In this document: one piece after another, positions 26,454-34,715 of the stretch
Layout of the letters: every line of letters begins with the position of its first letter
How positions within the stretch are numbered: the first letter of the stretch is position 1
DNA from: an uncultured Lachnospiraceae bacterium
GTDB lineage: Bacteria > Bacillota > Clostridia > Lachnospirales > Lachnospiraceae
Length of the DNA: 60,365 nt
Assembly (NCBI GenBank): GCA_910584785.1
Contig: CAJUDX010000014.1
Span: forward strand, 1-60,365
Reading direction: 5' to 3'
Program-made: the position numbers and the translations under genes
Notes under the pieces: model-generated
Told to the model about the DNA's origin: nothing
What the model saw: only the letters and a program-made list of their open reading frames with translations
Database searches by the model: none

Positions 26454-26947
26454 CGCCTGTACCCCCCAAGTTCCAAGATTTTTTCCTGCTTTGCTTCCAT
26501 TTCCTTGCGCTCCTCATCTTCCATATGATCATAGCCACACAGATGGAGCATGCTGTGAGCAATTAAAAATGCCAGTTCCCGCTCCTGGGAATGACCATAG
26601 CTTTCGGCCTGCTCGCGGATCTTATCCACAGAAAGAATAATATCCCCCAAAATCAGTTCCCCCGTCTCCGGGTTAAAGCAGTCCTCCACATGGGCCTCCA
26701 CCTGTGAAAAATCCGAGGGTGTGTCAAATTCCAGCATGGGAAAGGATAACACATCCGTAGGGGCATCAATTCCCCGGTATTCCCGGTTTAAAGCCTGGAT
26801 TTCCCGGTTATCGGTTAAAACCACACTCACCTCAGCTTCATAGGGACAGCCTTCGGCTTCCAGCGCCTTTAACACCACATCGCGGATAATTTCCTCCGTC
26901 GGCAGGCAAAGGACTTCTTTCGCCTCATGGTCAATCGTAATCGTCAT
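26450..26947 (-). CDS. ybeY: Endoribonuclease YbeY, rRNA maturation
   Basis: The 165-residue metalloenzyme has the zinc site HSMLHLCGYDH and the preceding TDVLSFPM and GDIILS motifs. YbeY acts in 16S rRNA 3'-end maturation and ribosome quality control. It overlaps phoH and the DUF3048 gene by four bases each (ATGA). The phoH-ybeY neighbourhood is conserved across bacteria. Confidence 0.95.
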   Translation of the reverse strand: MTITIDHEAKEVLCLPTEEIIRDVVLKALEAEGCPYEAEVSVVLTDNREIQALNREYRGIDAPTDVLSFPMLEFDTPSDFSQVEAHVEDCFNPETGELILGDIILSVDKIREQAESYGHSQERELAFLIAHSMLHLCGYDHMEDEERKEMEAKQEKILELGGYRR

Positions 26948-27921
26948 CTTTTGCGCCGTTCCTTTCCTTTGTTTTCATAATCCTCATAGGCCTGTACAAT
27001 TTTCTGTACCAGAGGATGGCGAACCACATCGCTGCTGCTTAAATAACAAAAGCCAATATCGTCAATTCTCCTGAGAACCTTAAGCGCTGTATCCAGGCCA
27101 CTGGCAGCGCCAGAGGGCAGATCCTTCTGTGTCTGGTCTCCGGTAATAATCACCTTAGAGCCAAAACCTATCCGGGTTAAAAACATCTTCATCTGCGCCG
27201 GTGTGGTATTTTGTGCCTCATCCAGGATAATATAGGCGTTATCCAGCGTCCTGCCCCGCATATAGGCCAGGGGCGCCACCTCAATTAGACCCTTTTCGGC
27301 ATTGTGCAGATAGCTTTCCGCTCCCATAATCTGGTAGAGCGCATCATAGAGCGGACGCAGATAAGGATCGATCTTACTCTGCAGATCTCCCGGAAGAAAG
27401 CCCAGTTTTTCCCCTGCCTCGATCGCCGGACGGGTCAAAATTATCCGTCCTACCTCGCCGTTTTTAAAAGCCTGAATCGCCATCGCCATCGCAAGATAAG
27501 TTTTACCGGTTCCCGCAGGCCCGATACCAAAAACAATCATTTTCTTTCGGATGGCATCCACGTACTGTTTCTGTCCCATGGTTTTTGGCTTGACCGGCTT
27601 ACCGGAAACGGTGCGGCAAATAATATCCTTATCTATTTCTAACATCTGGTGTTCATTTTCAGTAAAGGCAAGAGAAAGGGCATAATCCACATTTTGCTCC
27701 GTAATTGTGTTCCCCCGCCGGGAAAGTTCGATAAGATTGTTAAATACTCGTTTTGCCTGCTGCACCGTCTGATCCGGCCCGATAATCTTTAATGCGCCGT
27801 CCCGGTTGACCATGGTTACATGAAGCGTGCGCTCGATTTTCTTTACATAGGCGTCAAACTGACCACACACATTTTTCTCATGCTCCATGGGAATATCAAC
27901 AATGTTTTCCACTATGCTCAT
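26944..27921 (-). CDS. phoH: PhoH-family ATPase
   Basis: The 325-residue protein has an N-terminal KH-like part and a P-loop ATPase: GPAGTGKTYLAMAMA (Walker A), LDEAQNTTPAQMK (Walker B) and VIITGDQTQKDLP. The chosen ATG overlaps the yqfD stop (ATGA) and begins SIVENIVDIP; an open frame extends 22 codons further up into yqfD but lacks a binding site. A role in RNA metabolism with YbeY is inferred. Confidence 0.92.
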   Translation of the reverse strand: MSIVENIVDIPMEHEKNVCGQFDAYVKKIERTLHVTMVNRDGALKIIGPDQTVQQAKRVFNNLIELSRRGNTITEQNVDYALSLAFTENEHQMLEIDKDIICRTVSGKPVKPKTMGQKQYVDAIRKKMIVFGIGPAGTGKTYLAMAMAIQAFKNGEVGRIILTRPAIEAGEKLGFLPGDLQSKIDPYLRPLYDALYQIMGAESYLHNAEKGLIEVAPLAYMRGRTLDNAYIILDEAQNTTPAQMKMFLTRIGFGSKVIITGDQTQKDLPSGAASGLDTALKVLRRIDDIGFCYLSSSDVVRHPLVQKIVQAYEDYENKGKERRKR

Positions 27922-29138
27922 TCTTTGTTTTCTGTCTCCTCCCGGTCTGTAATCTGCTGAATCTGTGCAATGGGTTCCTTTGTCCATATGGTTCCCTCCA
28001 TTTTGCAGACAGATTCACCTTCTAGTATTTTAACATCATTTTGAATTATTTGAACCCCCTTTTCACTTAAATTTTTCACAAAATTCTGATAGATTCCTTC
28101 GCCAACCTGCTCAATCTCCTTTTTTGTGTAAAAAGCATCATAATGCTGTACCTCTTTTCCCTGAATTTTCCCCCAGTAAATGGGAAGATAGAAACTGGTA
28201 AAGAGCCTGGCCTGCTTCCTCTCCGTTAAATACACCCAGCTTTCTCCCTCCTTTGCCGGGGACAATAAGGCTGAGGACCAGCGCCCAAACTGTAAAAAAA
28301 GTCCCGATTTTTTCCGCCCTGTCTCCGACTCCGCCACATAGAGCTTGGAAAAGGTTTCCGAAAACGGATACTGGGTAAAGGCAGTTACATCTGCGTCAGC
28401 ATGGACATAGCGGACATTTTTCACCGTCTCGCTGTCATCCAGAATAGGAATTATCCCGCTTACCAGCACCTGCCCCTCTTCCACCTGATCTCCGGCCTTT
28501 ACCTGCGCCTTTCCCTGACGCACCACAAGTTCGGCGATAACCCCCGGTCGGGAGGCCACAAGATGACAGGGTGTCTCGTCCTTTTGGGGAATCGAAGATA
28601 GAGCCTCATTTTCCTTTACTGCAATCAAAAGCCTTGTTCCTGACACCCTGGCAGCGGCCCAGGTCACTTCCGGGAAATCATTACGAAGTGAAGCTTCCAA
28701 CGCCTCGCAGTCCACCTGGGACTTTAACATTCCCCAGGATATTTCCGCAGACTGCAGATAATTGACGATCATCTCATCGGTATACCTGCGATTTCCCTCA
28801 ATTTGAATGTCCCAGATAAACAGCGAAAGCACATAAAGAGAAAGCCCACACACCAAAACCCCCATGCCAAAGCCAACTCTTCTGCGGTTTCTCCGTAAAA
28901 AAAAAGGAATCCCTTCCTTCTTAAGAATCCGCAGCTTAACCTGTGATTTCCGAACCAGGGGACGGACACGCCGAAAACCACCCAAGCTCATCCAAAATAC
29001 ATAACCGTCATCCTGATAGAGTAAATCCCATATAGGAATATTTCGGGCATTGCAGAGGTTTAAAAAACGCTCCGGCGAGTATCCGGTAAGCTTTATCTGC
29101 AAAACGCCCCCAAATTGACGCGAAATCCATTCCGGCAA
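27918..29138 (-). CDS. yqfD: Sporulation protein YqfD
   Basis: The 406-residue membrane protein has a cytoplasmic N-terminus, one clear membrane segment (residues ~90-110) and a large external part starting IQIEGNRRYTDEMIVNYL. In spore formers yqfD and yqfC are sigma-E genes of the mother cell. The start must be TTG: an in-frame stop lies seven codons upstream, no ATG is available, and GGGGAGGG is well placed. Confidence 0.9.
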   Translation of the reverse strand: MPEWISRQFGGVLQIKLTGYSPERFLNLCNARNIPIWDLLYQDDGYVFWMSLGGFRRVRPLVRKSQVKLRILKKEGIPFFLRRNRRRVGFGMGVLVCGLSLYVLSLFIWDIQIEGNRRYTDEMIVNYLQSAEISWGMLKSQVDCEALEASLRNDFPEVTWAAARVSGTRLLIAVKENEALSSIPQKDETPCHLVASRPGVIAELVVRQGKAQVKAGDQVEEGQVLVSGIIPILDDSETVKNVRYVHADADVTAFTQYPFSETFSKLYVAESETGRKKSGLFLQFGRWSSALLSPAKEGESWVYLTERKQARLFTSFYLPIYWGKIQGKEVQHYDAFYTKKEIEQVGEGIYQNFVKNLSEKGVQIIQNDVKILEGESVCKMEGTIWTKEPIAQIQQITDREETENKE

Positions 29139-29156
29139 TTCCCATCCCTCCCCATT

Positions 29157-29432
29157 TCACACTTCCAGAGACAATGCTTCAATTTTTCCGCTCACCTTCA
29201 TTTCATCGCCGGTATAGTATTCAATCATTAAATTCTGCCCGCAGATTTTTAGTTTGCAGGTTTTCCCCTGAAGCTTTAACGCGGTGTCTGTGTAAAGGAG
29301 GATGGAGCGATAATTCTCCACATACACGGTTCTCTGTCCAACTAAGGAAACCAAAAGCTCACCTAAATAAACATCCTTCGGCAGCTTCATCGCGGCAATC
29401 ACCCGCTCCTTTGCTTCCCCTGTTCCCCTCAT
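29157..29432 (-). CDS. yqfC: Sporulation protein YqfC
   Basis: The 91-residue YabP/YqfC-family protein has the family layout: KLPKDVYLGELLVSLVG, VYVENYRSILLYTDT and a C-terminal G(K)IEALSLE. It heads the operon and ends 18 bases before the yqfD start. Confidence 0.92.
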   Translation of the reverse strand: MRGTGEAKERVIAAMKLPKDVYLGELLVSLVGQRTVYVENYRSILLYTDTALKLQGKTCKLKICGQNLMIEYYTGDEMKVSGKIEALSLEV

Positions 29433-29461
29433 CCGGCGCCCCCGTATCCTGACCTTACTTT

Positions 29462-29490
29462 ATGTTATGCAGGCGATCTGTCCATTAGAC
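29462..29490 (-). promoter_or_regulatory. Possible sigma-E promoter of the yqfC operon
   Basis: GTCTAAT, a 14-base spacer and CATAACAT lie about 30 bases before yqfC. They resemble the sigma-E pattern (-10 CATACAnT). The match is partial; the assignment rests mainly on the known regulon. Confidence 0.35.
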
Positions 29491-29549
29491 CGGTGAAGGT
29501 TATCCTTTCTTTGCCGGAACTTCCTGTCCGCCGCTGATCAATCCAACTG

Positions 29550-29582
29550 AAAAAAGCCCTGATCCGCATGGAATCAGGGCCA
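29550..29582 (-). terminator. Intrinsic terminator of rpsU
   Basis: GCCCTGAT (29556-29563) pairs with ATCAGGGC (29573-29580) and is followed on the minus strand by six T. It lies just after the rpsU stop and separates rpsU from yqfC. Confidence 0.85.
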
Positions 29583-29593
29583 AACCATAAGCA

Positions 29594-29770
29594 TTAGTTA
29601 TACTTACGCTTTCTTGCAGCTTCAGACTTTTTCTTACGTCTTACGCTGGGCTTTTCATAATGTTCTCTTTTACGAATTTCCTGCTGAATACCAGCTTTTG
29701 CACAGTTTCTTTTGAATCTGCGTAAAGCGCTGTCCAGACTCTCGTTATCTTTAACAATTACGTTTGACAT
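29594..29770 (-). CDS. rpsU: 30S ribosomal protein S21
   Basis: The 58-residue basic protein reads MSNVIVKDNESLDSALRR, then KRNCAKAGIQQEIRKREHYE and a Lys/Arg-rich C-terminus (RRKKKSEAARKRKYN), as expected for bS21. It is a monocistronic unit with its own promoter and terminator. A GGTGTGAGCT leader sits before the ATG. Confidence 0.96.
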   Translation of the reverse strand: MSNVIVKDNESLDSALRRFKRNCAKAGIQQEIRKREHYEKPSVRRKKKSEAARKRKYN

Positions 29771-29857
29771 AGCTCACACCTACCCTCCCTCCAGTTGTGG
29801 TATCTGTGCGAAAAAACTATCAAATACAACTGTTTGGGTATTTTTAGCACTGCTGTA

Positions 29858-29885
29858 ATTATAACATAAATTCAGTATACGTCAA
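29858..29885 (-). promoter_or_regulatory. rpsU promoter
   Basis: TTGACG, a 16-base spacer and TATAAT with an extended TG lie about 90 bases before rpsU. The interval to the alaS stop holds nothing else recognisable. Confidence 0.75.
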
Positions 29886-29995
29886 GAAAAATTTAACCAA
29901 AATTTTATTTTTCTGCAATTTCTCAGGAATTATGTTATTTCTTTCTTATCTGCTGGTTATCCTTAACCTGACATTTTCCTTTTTTATCCTGATAT

Positions 29996-32716
29996 TTACT
30001 TTAACTGCCCTTCCAATACCCGCACAGCCTCCGCAAGCGCTGCTTCAATTCCCTCTGGGTTTTTGCCGCCGGCCTGCGCCATATTCGGGCGTCCGCCGCC
30101 GCCGCCGCCAACTAGACCAGCCACACCCTTAATCAGGTTGCCTGCATGAGCACCCTTATCCAAAGCGCCCTGGGTTGCCGTCGCCATCAGGTTGACCTTG
30201 CCGTCTGCAACAGACGCCAATAAAATCACGCCGTCGCCCAGCTTTTCCTTTAGCTGATCGCCCAGGTTTCTAAGACCGTTCATATCCGCCCCGTCCACCT
30301 TCGCCGCTAAAAGCTTTATACCGCCGACTTCTTTTACCTGGTTCATCACATCGCCCAGGGAGTCCTTGGCAAGTTTATCTTTCAGTTTTTCATTCTCTGC
30401 CTGGAGCGCCTTAATCTCCTCCTGCATGGCTTCAATCTTTGCTTTTAAGCCTGCAGGCGTGGTTTTTGCCGCCTTTGCCGCCTGGTGCAGTTCTTCCTCT
30501 TCGCCCTGATAAAAATGCATCAGCCCCTGCGCGGTCAATGCCTCGATTCTGCGCACACCGGCAGCAATTCCGGCCTCGGAAAGAATCTTAAAGCAGCTGA
30601 TAGCGTTCGTATTTGCCACATGGGTTCCGCCGCAGAGTTCGATGGAAAAGTCGCCCATCTTCACCACGCGCACACTCTCGCCATACTTCTCGCCAAAGAG
30701 CGCCATCGCCCCGGTTTTCTTTGCCTCTTCCAGTCCCATCACTTCTGTAACAACAGGAAGAGAGGCGGCAATCTCCCGGTTTACAATTTCCTCAACCTGA
30801 CGGATCTCCTCTGGCGACATCGCCGAAAAATGCGTAAAGTCAAAGCGCAGACGATCCGGTGCAACTAAAGAACCCGCCTGCTCGACATGGCTTCCCAAAA
30901 CCGTGCGCAGCGCCTTGTGGAGAAGGTGGGTGGCGCTGTGGTTCTTCGCGGTTGCCATACGGGAGGTTTCGGCAACCTTCGTCGTCACCGTTTCCCCGGT
31001 CTGGAGCATACCCTCCGCCATCACGCCCACATGACCGATTTTTCCGCCCTGAAGCTTTATGGTTTCCTCAACCTTAAACACACCGTTTGCGCCCACGATC
31101 TCGCCGTTATCGCCCTGCTGACCACCCATGGTCGCATAAAAGGTTGTCTTATCGGCAATCACGGTTCCCCGCTGCCCGTCGGTTAAGGCTTCGACAATCT
31201 CATCTTCCGTCGTTAAAACCAGAATCTTTCCCTCGCCCTCAAGATGGTCATAACCGATAAATTCCGAAGTGACCGAAGCATCGATGGACTGGTAAACCGT
31301 CACATCCGCCCCCATGTAGTTTGTGGTCTTTCGCATACTCTTTGCCAGCTGCTTCTGTTCCTTCATCGCCGCTGCAAAGCCCTCTTCGTCGATGGAAAGA
31401 TGCTTTTCTTCCAGGATTTCCTTGGTCAGATCCATCGGAAAACCGTAGGTATCGTAAAGCTTAAAGGCATTCGCACCGGAAAGCACAGTCTGTCCGGCTG
31501 CCGCCATCTCCTTTTCCATCCCGGATAAAATCTCCAGGCCCAAATCGATGGTCTTGTTAAACTTGTCCTCTTCTTCGGTAAGCACCTTAAAGATCATGGC
31601 CTTCTTTTCCTCTAACTGAGGATAACCACCGCTGGACAGTTCGATTACGGTGCGGCTTAACTCGGCAAGGAACTGTCCCTGAATGCCCAGTTTCCTTCCA
31701 TGGCGGGCAGCACGGCGCAGAAGGCGGCGTAAAACATAGCCCCGGCCCCCGTTTGACGGCATAATCCCGTCGGAGATCATAAAGGTACAGGACTTAATAT
31801 GATCGGTGACAATGCGAAGCGAAATATCGTCCTCATGATTTTCCTTATACTTCTTTCCTGCCAGCGCACAAACCCGCTCCAAAAGAGCCAGGTTGGTATC
31901 CACGGTAAAGAGGGAATCCACATCCTGGATAACCACCGCCAGCCGCTCTAAGCCCATACCAGTATCGATATTTTTCTGTTCCAGTTCGCTGTAATGGCCC
32001 TTGCCGTCATTGTCAAACTGGGTAAATACATTATTCCACACTTCAATATAGCGGTCACACTCGCAGCCCACGGTGCATCCAGGCTTCCCGCAGCCATACT
32101 TCTCGCCGCGGTCGTAGTAAATCTCAGAACATGGACCACAGGGACCGGAACCGTGCTCCCAGAAGTTATCTTCCTTGCCAAAGCGGAAAATCCTCTCCGC
32201 CGGAATCCCCACCTGTTCATTCCAGATGGCAAATGCTTCGTCATCCTCCTGGTAGATGGACGGATACAATCGCTCAGGGTCAAGCTTTACCACAGCGGTT
32301 AAAAACTCCCAGGACCAGCGGATCGCTTCCGTTTTAAAATAATCCCCAAAGGAAAAGTTTCCCAGCATTTCGAAAAAGGTTCCATGCCTGTCAGTCTTTC
32401 CGATATTTTCAATATCGCCGGTACGGATACACTTCTGACAGGTCGTCACCCGTTTCCTCGGCGGAATCTCCTGTCCGGTAAAATAAGGCTTTAATGGCGC
32501 CATACCGGAATTTATCAGCAGCAGGCTGTTGTCATTATGCGGAACCAGGGAAAAACTCTTCAGACGAAGATGGTTCTTGCTCTCAAAAAAAGCCAGGAAA
32601 GCTTCCCGCAGTTCGTTCACCCCAAACGGGCGATTCTTATCTTCTCCAGATTCCCGCCATTCCTGATACCGGGCAATGGCTTCCTCGTACTTTAGAAAAT
32701 CCTTATCATTTTCCAA
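29996..32716 (-). CDS. alaS: Alanine-tRNA ligase
   Basis: The 906-residue class II synthetase has the catalytic domain (SFSLVPHNDNSLLLINSGM, GNFSFGDYFK) and a zinc-type insertion CGKPGCTVGCECD near residue 210. The editing domain is marked by HSATHLLHKALR and CGGTHVANT. The C-terminal region ends in the Gly-rich GLVGGGGGGRPNMAQAGG. Length is slightly above the usual ~875. It charges tRNA-Ala and hydrolyses mischarged Ser/Gly. Confidence 0.97.
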   Translation of the reverse strand: MENDKDFLKYEEAIARYQEWRESGEDKNRPFGVNELREAFLAFFESKNHLRLKSFSLVPHNDNSLLLINSGMAPLKPYFTGQEIPPRKRVTTCQKCIRTGDIENIGKTDRHGTFFEMLGNFSFGDYFKTEAIRWSWEFLTAVVKLDPERLYPSIYQEDDEAFAIWNEQVGIPAERIFRFGKEDNFWEHGSGPCGPCSEIYYDRGEKYGCGKPGCTVGCECDRYIEVWNNVFTQFDNDGKGHYSELEQKNIDTGMGLERLAVVIQDVDSLFTVDTNLALLERVCALAGKKYKENHEDDISLRIVTDHIKSCTFMISDGIMPSNGGRGYVLRRLLRRAARHGRKLGIQGQFLAELSRTVIELSSGGYPQLEEKKAMIFKVLTEEEDKFNKTIDLGLEILSGMEKEMAAAGQTVLSGANAFKLYDTYGFPMDLTKEILEEKHLSIDEEGFAAAMKEQKQLAKSMRKTTNYMGADVTVYQSIDASVTSEFIGYDHLEGEGKILVLTTEDEIVEALTDGQRGTVIADKTTFYATMGGQQGDNGEIVGANGVFKVEETIKLQGGKIGHVGVMAEGMLQTGETVTTKVAETSRMATAKNHSATHLLHKALRTVLGSHVEQAGSLVAPDRLRFDFTHFSAMSPEEIRQVEEIVNREIAASLPVVTEVMGLEEAKKTGAMALFGEKYGESVRVVKMGDFSIELCGGTHVANTNAISCFKILSEAGIAAGVRRIEALTAQGLMHFYQGEEEELHQAAKAAKTTPAGLKAKIEAMQEEIKALQAENEKLKDKLAKDSLGDVMNQVKEVGGIKLLAAKVDGADMNGLRNLGDQLKEKLGDGVILLASVADGKVNLMATATQGALDKGAHAGNLIKGVAGLVGGGGGGRPNMAQAGGKNPEGIEAALAEAVRVLEGQLK

Positions 32717-32732
32717 CTTCAGTTACCTCCAA

Positions 32733-32858
32733 CTAATTGCTATTCTGCAAATCTTTTTTTTCCCTGTACTTCTTTCCAAGGATAATTCCCCCAAAAGCAA
32801 GTGCTGCAAAGCATGCTACACGTATCGCATAATAAATGAAATTTACTAATATCGCCAT
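32733..32858 (-). CDS. 41-residue single-span membrane protein
   Basis: AGGAGG lies nine bases before an ATG that opens a frame MAILVNFIYYAIRVACFAAL followed by AFGGIILG and a basic KKYREKK tail. The hydrophobic span and positive-inside tail indicate a small membrane protein. It ends 16 bases upstream of the alaS start, so it may share a transcript with it. Function unknown. Confidence 0.6.
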   Translation of the reverse strand: MAILVNFIYYAIRVACFAALAFGGIILGKKYREKKDLQNSN

Positions 32859-32881
32859 AAAAAACGCCTCCTAAATGTAAT

Positions 32882-32914
32882 ACTGCCCATCGTTTATCCC
32901 TTGGCAGTTTTTTT
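32882..32914 (+). terminator. Hairpin with T-run upstream of the small membrane protein
   Basis: ACTGCC pairs with GGCAGT and seven T follow on the plus strand, yet no plus-strand gene ends here. It may block antisense transcription, or act as a leader hairpin of the minus-strand small gene. Confidence 0.4.
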
Positions 32915-32993
32915 GTTTCTATTGCAAAATTACAATAAAAGCTTTCTTGTTTTATGGTATCATAGGCAGATTATATTTTCAAGTAAAATCGAT

Positions 32994-33045
32994 AAAAAAC
33001 CGGCTCCCCTGCAAAAGATTCTGCAAAAAAGAAGCCGTTTTTTCC
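32994..33045 (-). terminator. Terminator of the LprI-like gene
   Basis: On the minus strand AAAACGGCTTC and GAGCCGGTTTTTT bracket an imperfect stem shortly after the stop codon, ending in a T-run. Confidence 0.65.
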
Positions 33046-33059
33046 ATGCGTGATTTTAA

Positions 33060-34010
33060 TTATTCCTGGTATTTTTCCAAAAGCGCATAGGCCCTCTCGC
33101 GGTTAGAAGAAGCTATACTGGCAATGTAATCGACACTTTCCAGTGAACCTCCGCTGTTTTTCTTTGCTGCCTCCTCCGCCCTGGCATCCCGGACAGAAAG
33201 CCACTCCTGCTGTTCCTTTTTTAATACCTGACAAGATGTCTCATCCAGGAAATCACAGAGAAGATGATAAATCCCCTCCATCTCCCTGTCCCAAATCCTT
33301 TGTTCGGTCTGCGCTGCATTTTTAACAGAATACATGTTATGATTCTCTTTTTCTGATGTGCGCATCTGCTCGATCTGTGCGTCAATCTGCGGAAACCGCT
33401 CGGCATATTCCCTCAGCGCTTCCTGAAGATCCGCCGGATATTCCACGACTTCAACCAGAACAGATGAACTTTTCGCCTGTGAAGCTGCCGGACCTGCCGA
33501 CGACGCATTTTCTGACGCCATTTGGGGAACTGCGTCTGCAAAAACCCCGGCCTTTGGGGATGGTTCGGTAAACGTCTCTGTTTCCGGGACTGCATCCGTT
33601 ATCGTCTCCCCTGAGATTGTCTCCGCAGGACTTGCTTCTAAAGCTGCGGCGGCAGAAACGTTCCCTTCAGCCTCCCCATTTTCCTCAGCAACTGACGGCG
33701 GATTCAGTACTTCTGAAGCTGCCTTCCTCTTGGTCTTTCGATTTTCACCGGTATCTTCCTCTGCCATCTCTTCCTCTGCTTCGAAACGCTCTGTTTGTGC
33801 GCGTTTCTCTCCGTCTGGTATACTGCCGCCGACTTCCTGTGCAGGCACGGCATTCATCAAAAGGGCTTCCTCCCCATGGACTTCCTCCTTAGTCTCCACC
33901 GCCAGCTTTTCTATCTGGCAGGAAACATAAGAATCCATAAGAAGGGTAATTCCCATTCCCATCACCACCATGCACAGAATTACCGTCCATATTTTTAAGC
34001 TGCCTTTCAT
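33060..34010 (-). CDS. Membrane-anchored protein with LprI/DUF1311-like domain
   Basis: From the ATG after AAAGGATG (MKGSLKIWTVIL) the protein has 316 residues; an open frame extends 21 codons further. A membrane anchor (residues ~7-25) is followed by ~170 residues of low-complexity Ala/Glu/Ser/Pro sequence. The final ~100 residues are helical, with WDREMEGIYHLLCDFL and EQQEWLSVRDARAEEAAKK, in the style of LprI/DUF1311 domains. These domains are secreted and some inhibit lysozyme. Substrate unproven. Confidence 0.65.
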   Translation of the reverse strand: MKGSLKIWTVILCMVVMGMGITLLMDSYVSCQIEKLAVETKEEVHGEEALLMNAVPAQEVGGSIPDGEKRAQTERFEAEEEMAEEDTGENRKTKRKAASEVLNPPSVAEENGEAEGNVSAAAALEASPAETISGETITDAVPETETFTEPSPKAGVFADAVPQMASENASSAGPAASQAKSSSVLVEVVEYPADLQEALREYAERFPQIDAQIEQMRTSEKENHNMYSVKNAAQTEQRIWDREMEGIYHLLCDFLDETSCQVLKKEQQEWLSVRDARAEEAAKKNSGGSLESVDYIASIASSNRERAYALLEKYQE

Positions 34011-34150
34011 TCCATCATCCTTTGCTTTTATGCTTAACCATTTTCTTTTTCTCTTCTCTTTCAAAGATAACATAAACCAGAAAGAAAAGAAATAGCTAAA
34101 AAGAAGACGTAATATATTGTAAGCTTTCCTTAAATGTTATGGTAGTTTCC

Positions 34151-34639
34151 TCAGCCAGCAGATAAAATCCCTGTATCTTCCATCAGATTTTCTCCGTCAG
34201 CAGCTGAGGTGGCAAGCTTATCGCAGCGCTCATTTAAGGGATGCCCGGCATGTCCTTTTACCCAGATAAACGTTACCTGGTGCGGCTCCTTGGCCTTTAA
34301 CAGACGCTTCCACAGGTCAATGTTTTTAACCGGATTGCTCTTTCCCCTGATCCAGTGATTGGCAACCCATTTTTCAATCCAATGCTGGTTAAAGGCGTCA
34401 ACCAGATACTTGGAATCGGAGTACAGCTCTACCTGGCAGGGGCGGTTCAGTGCCTCTAATCCCACAATCGCCGCCAAAAGCTCCATCCGGTTATTCGTGG
34501 TCCGCTTAAAACCGCCTGACATCGTTTTTTCGTGAAGAACACCGCGCTGGTCCACAAAATGAAGAATCGTACCATAGCCGCCCGGTCCGTCAGGATTCCC
34601 TCTGGCTGACCCGTCCGTGTAGATCTGTACCTTACTCAT
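34151..34639 (-). CDS. rnhA: Ribonuclease HI
   Basis: The 162-residue enzyme cleaves the RNA strand of RNA-DNA hybrids. The catalytic residues are visible in YTDGSARGNPD (Asp), NRMELLAA (Glu), YSDSKYLVDAF (Asp) and ERCDKLA (Asp), with the handle region KWVANHWIRG. A second, unrelated RNase H (rnhB) lies 16 kb away. Confidence 0.95.
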   Translation of the reverse strand: MSKVQIYTDGSARGNPDGPGGYGTILHFVDQRGVLHEKTMSGGFKRTTNNRMELLAAIVGLEALNRPCQVELYSDSKYLVDAFNQHWIEKWVANHWIRGKSNPVKNIDLWKRLLKAKEPHQVTFIWVKGHAGHPLNERCDKLATSAADGENLMEDTGILSAG

Positions 34640-34715
34640 AAACCTTCCTTTCTCTCCATCCGCTGTCTATTCCACTACGTTATCCATCTTCACGTTTACC
34701 AGACAAACGGTCTGC

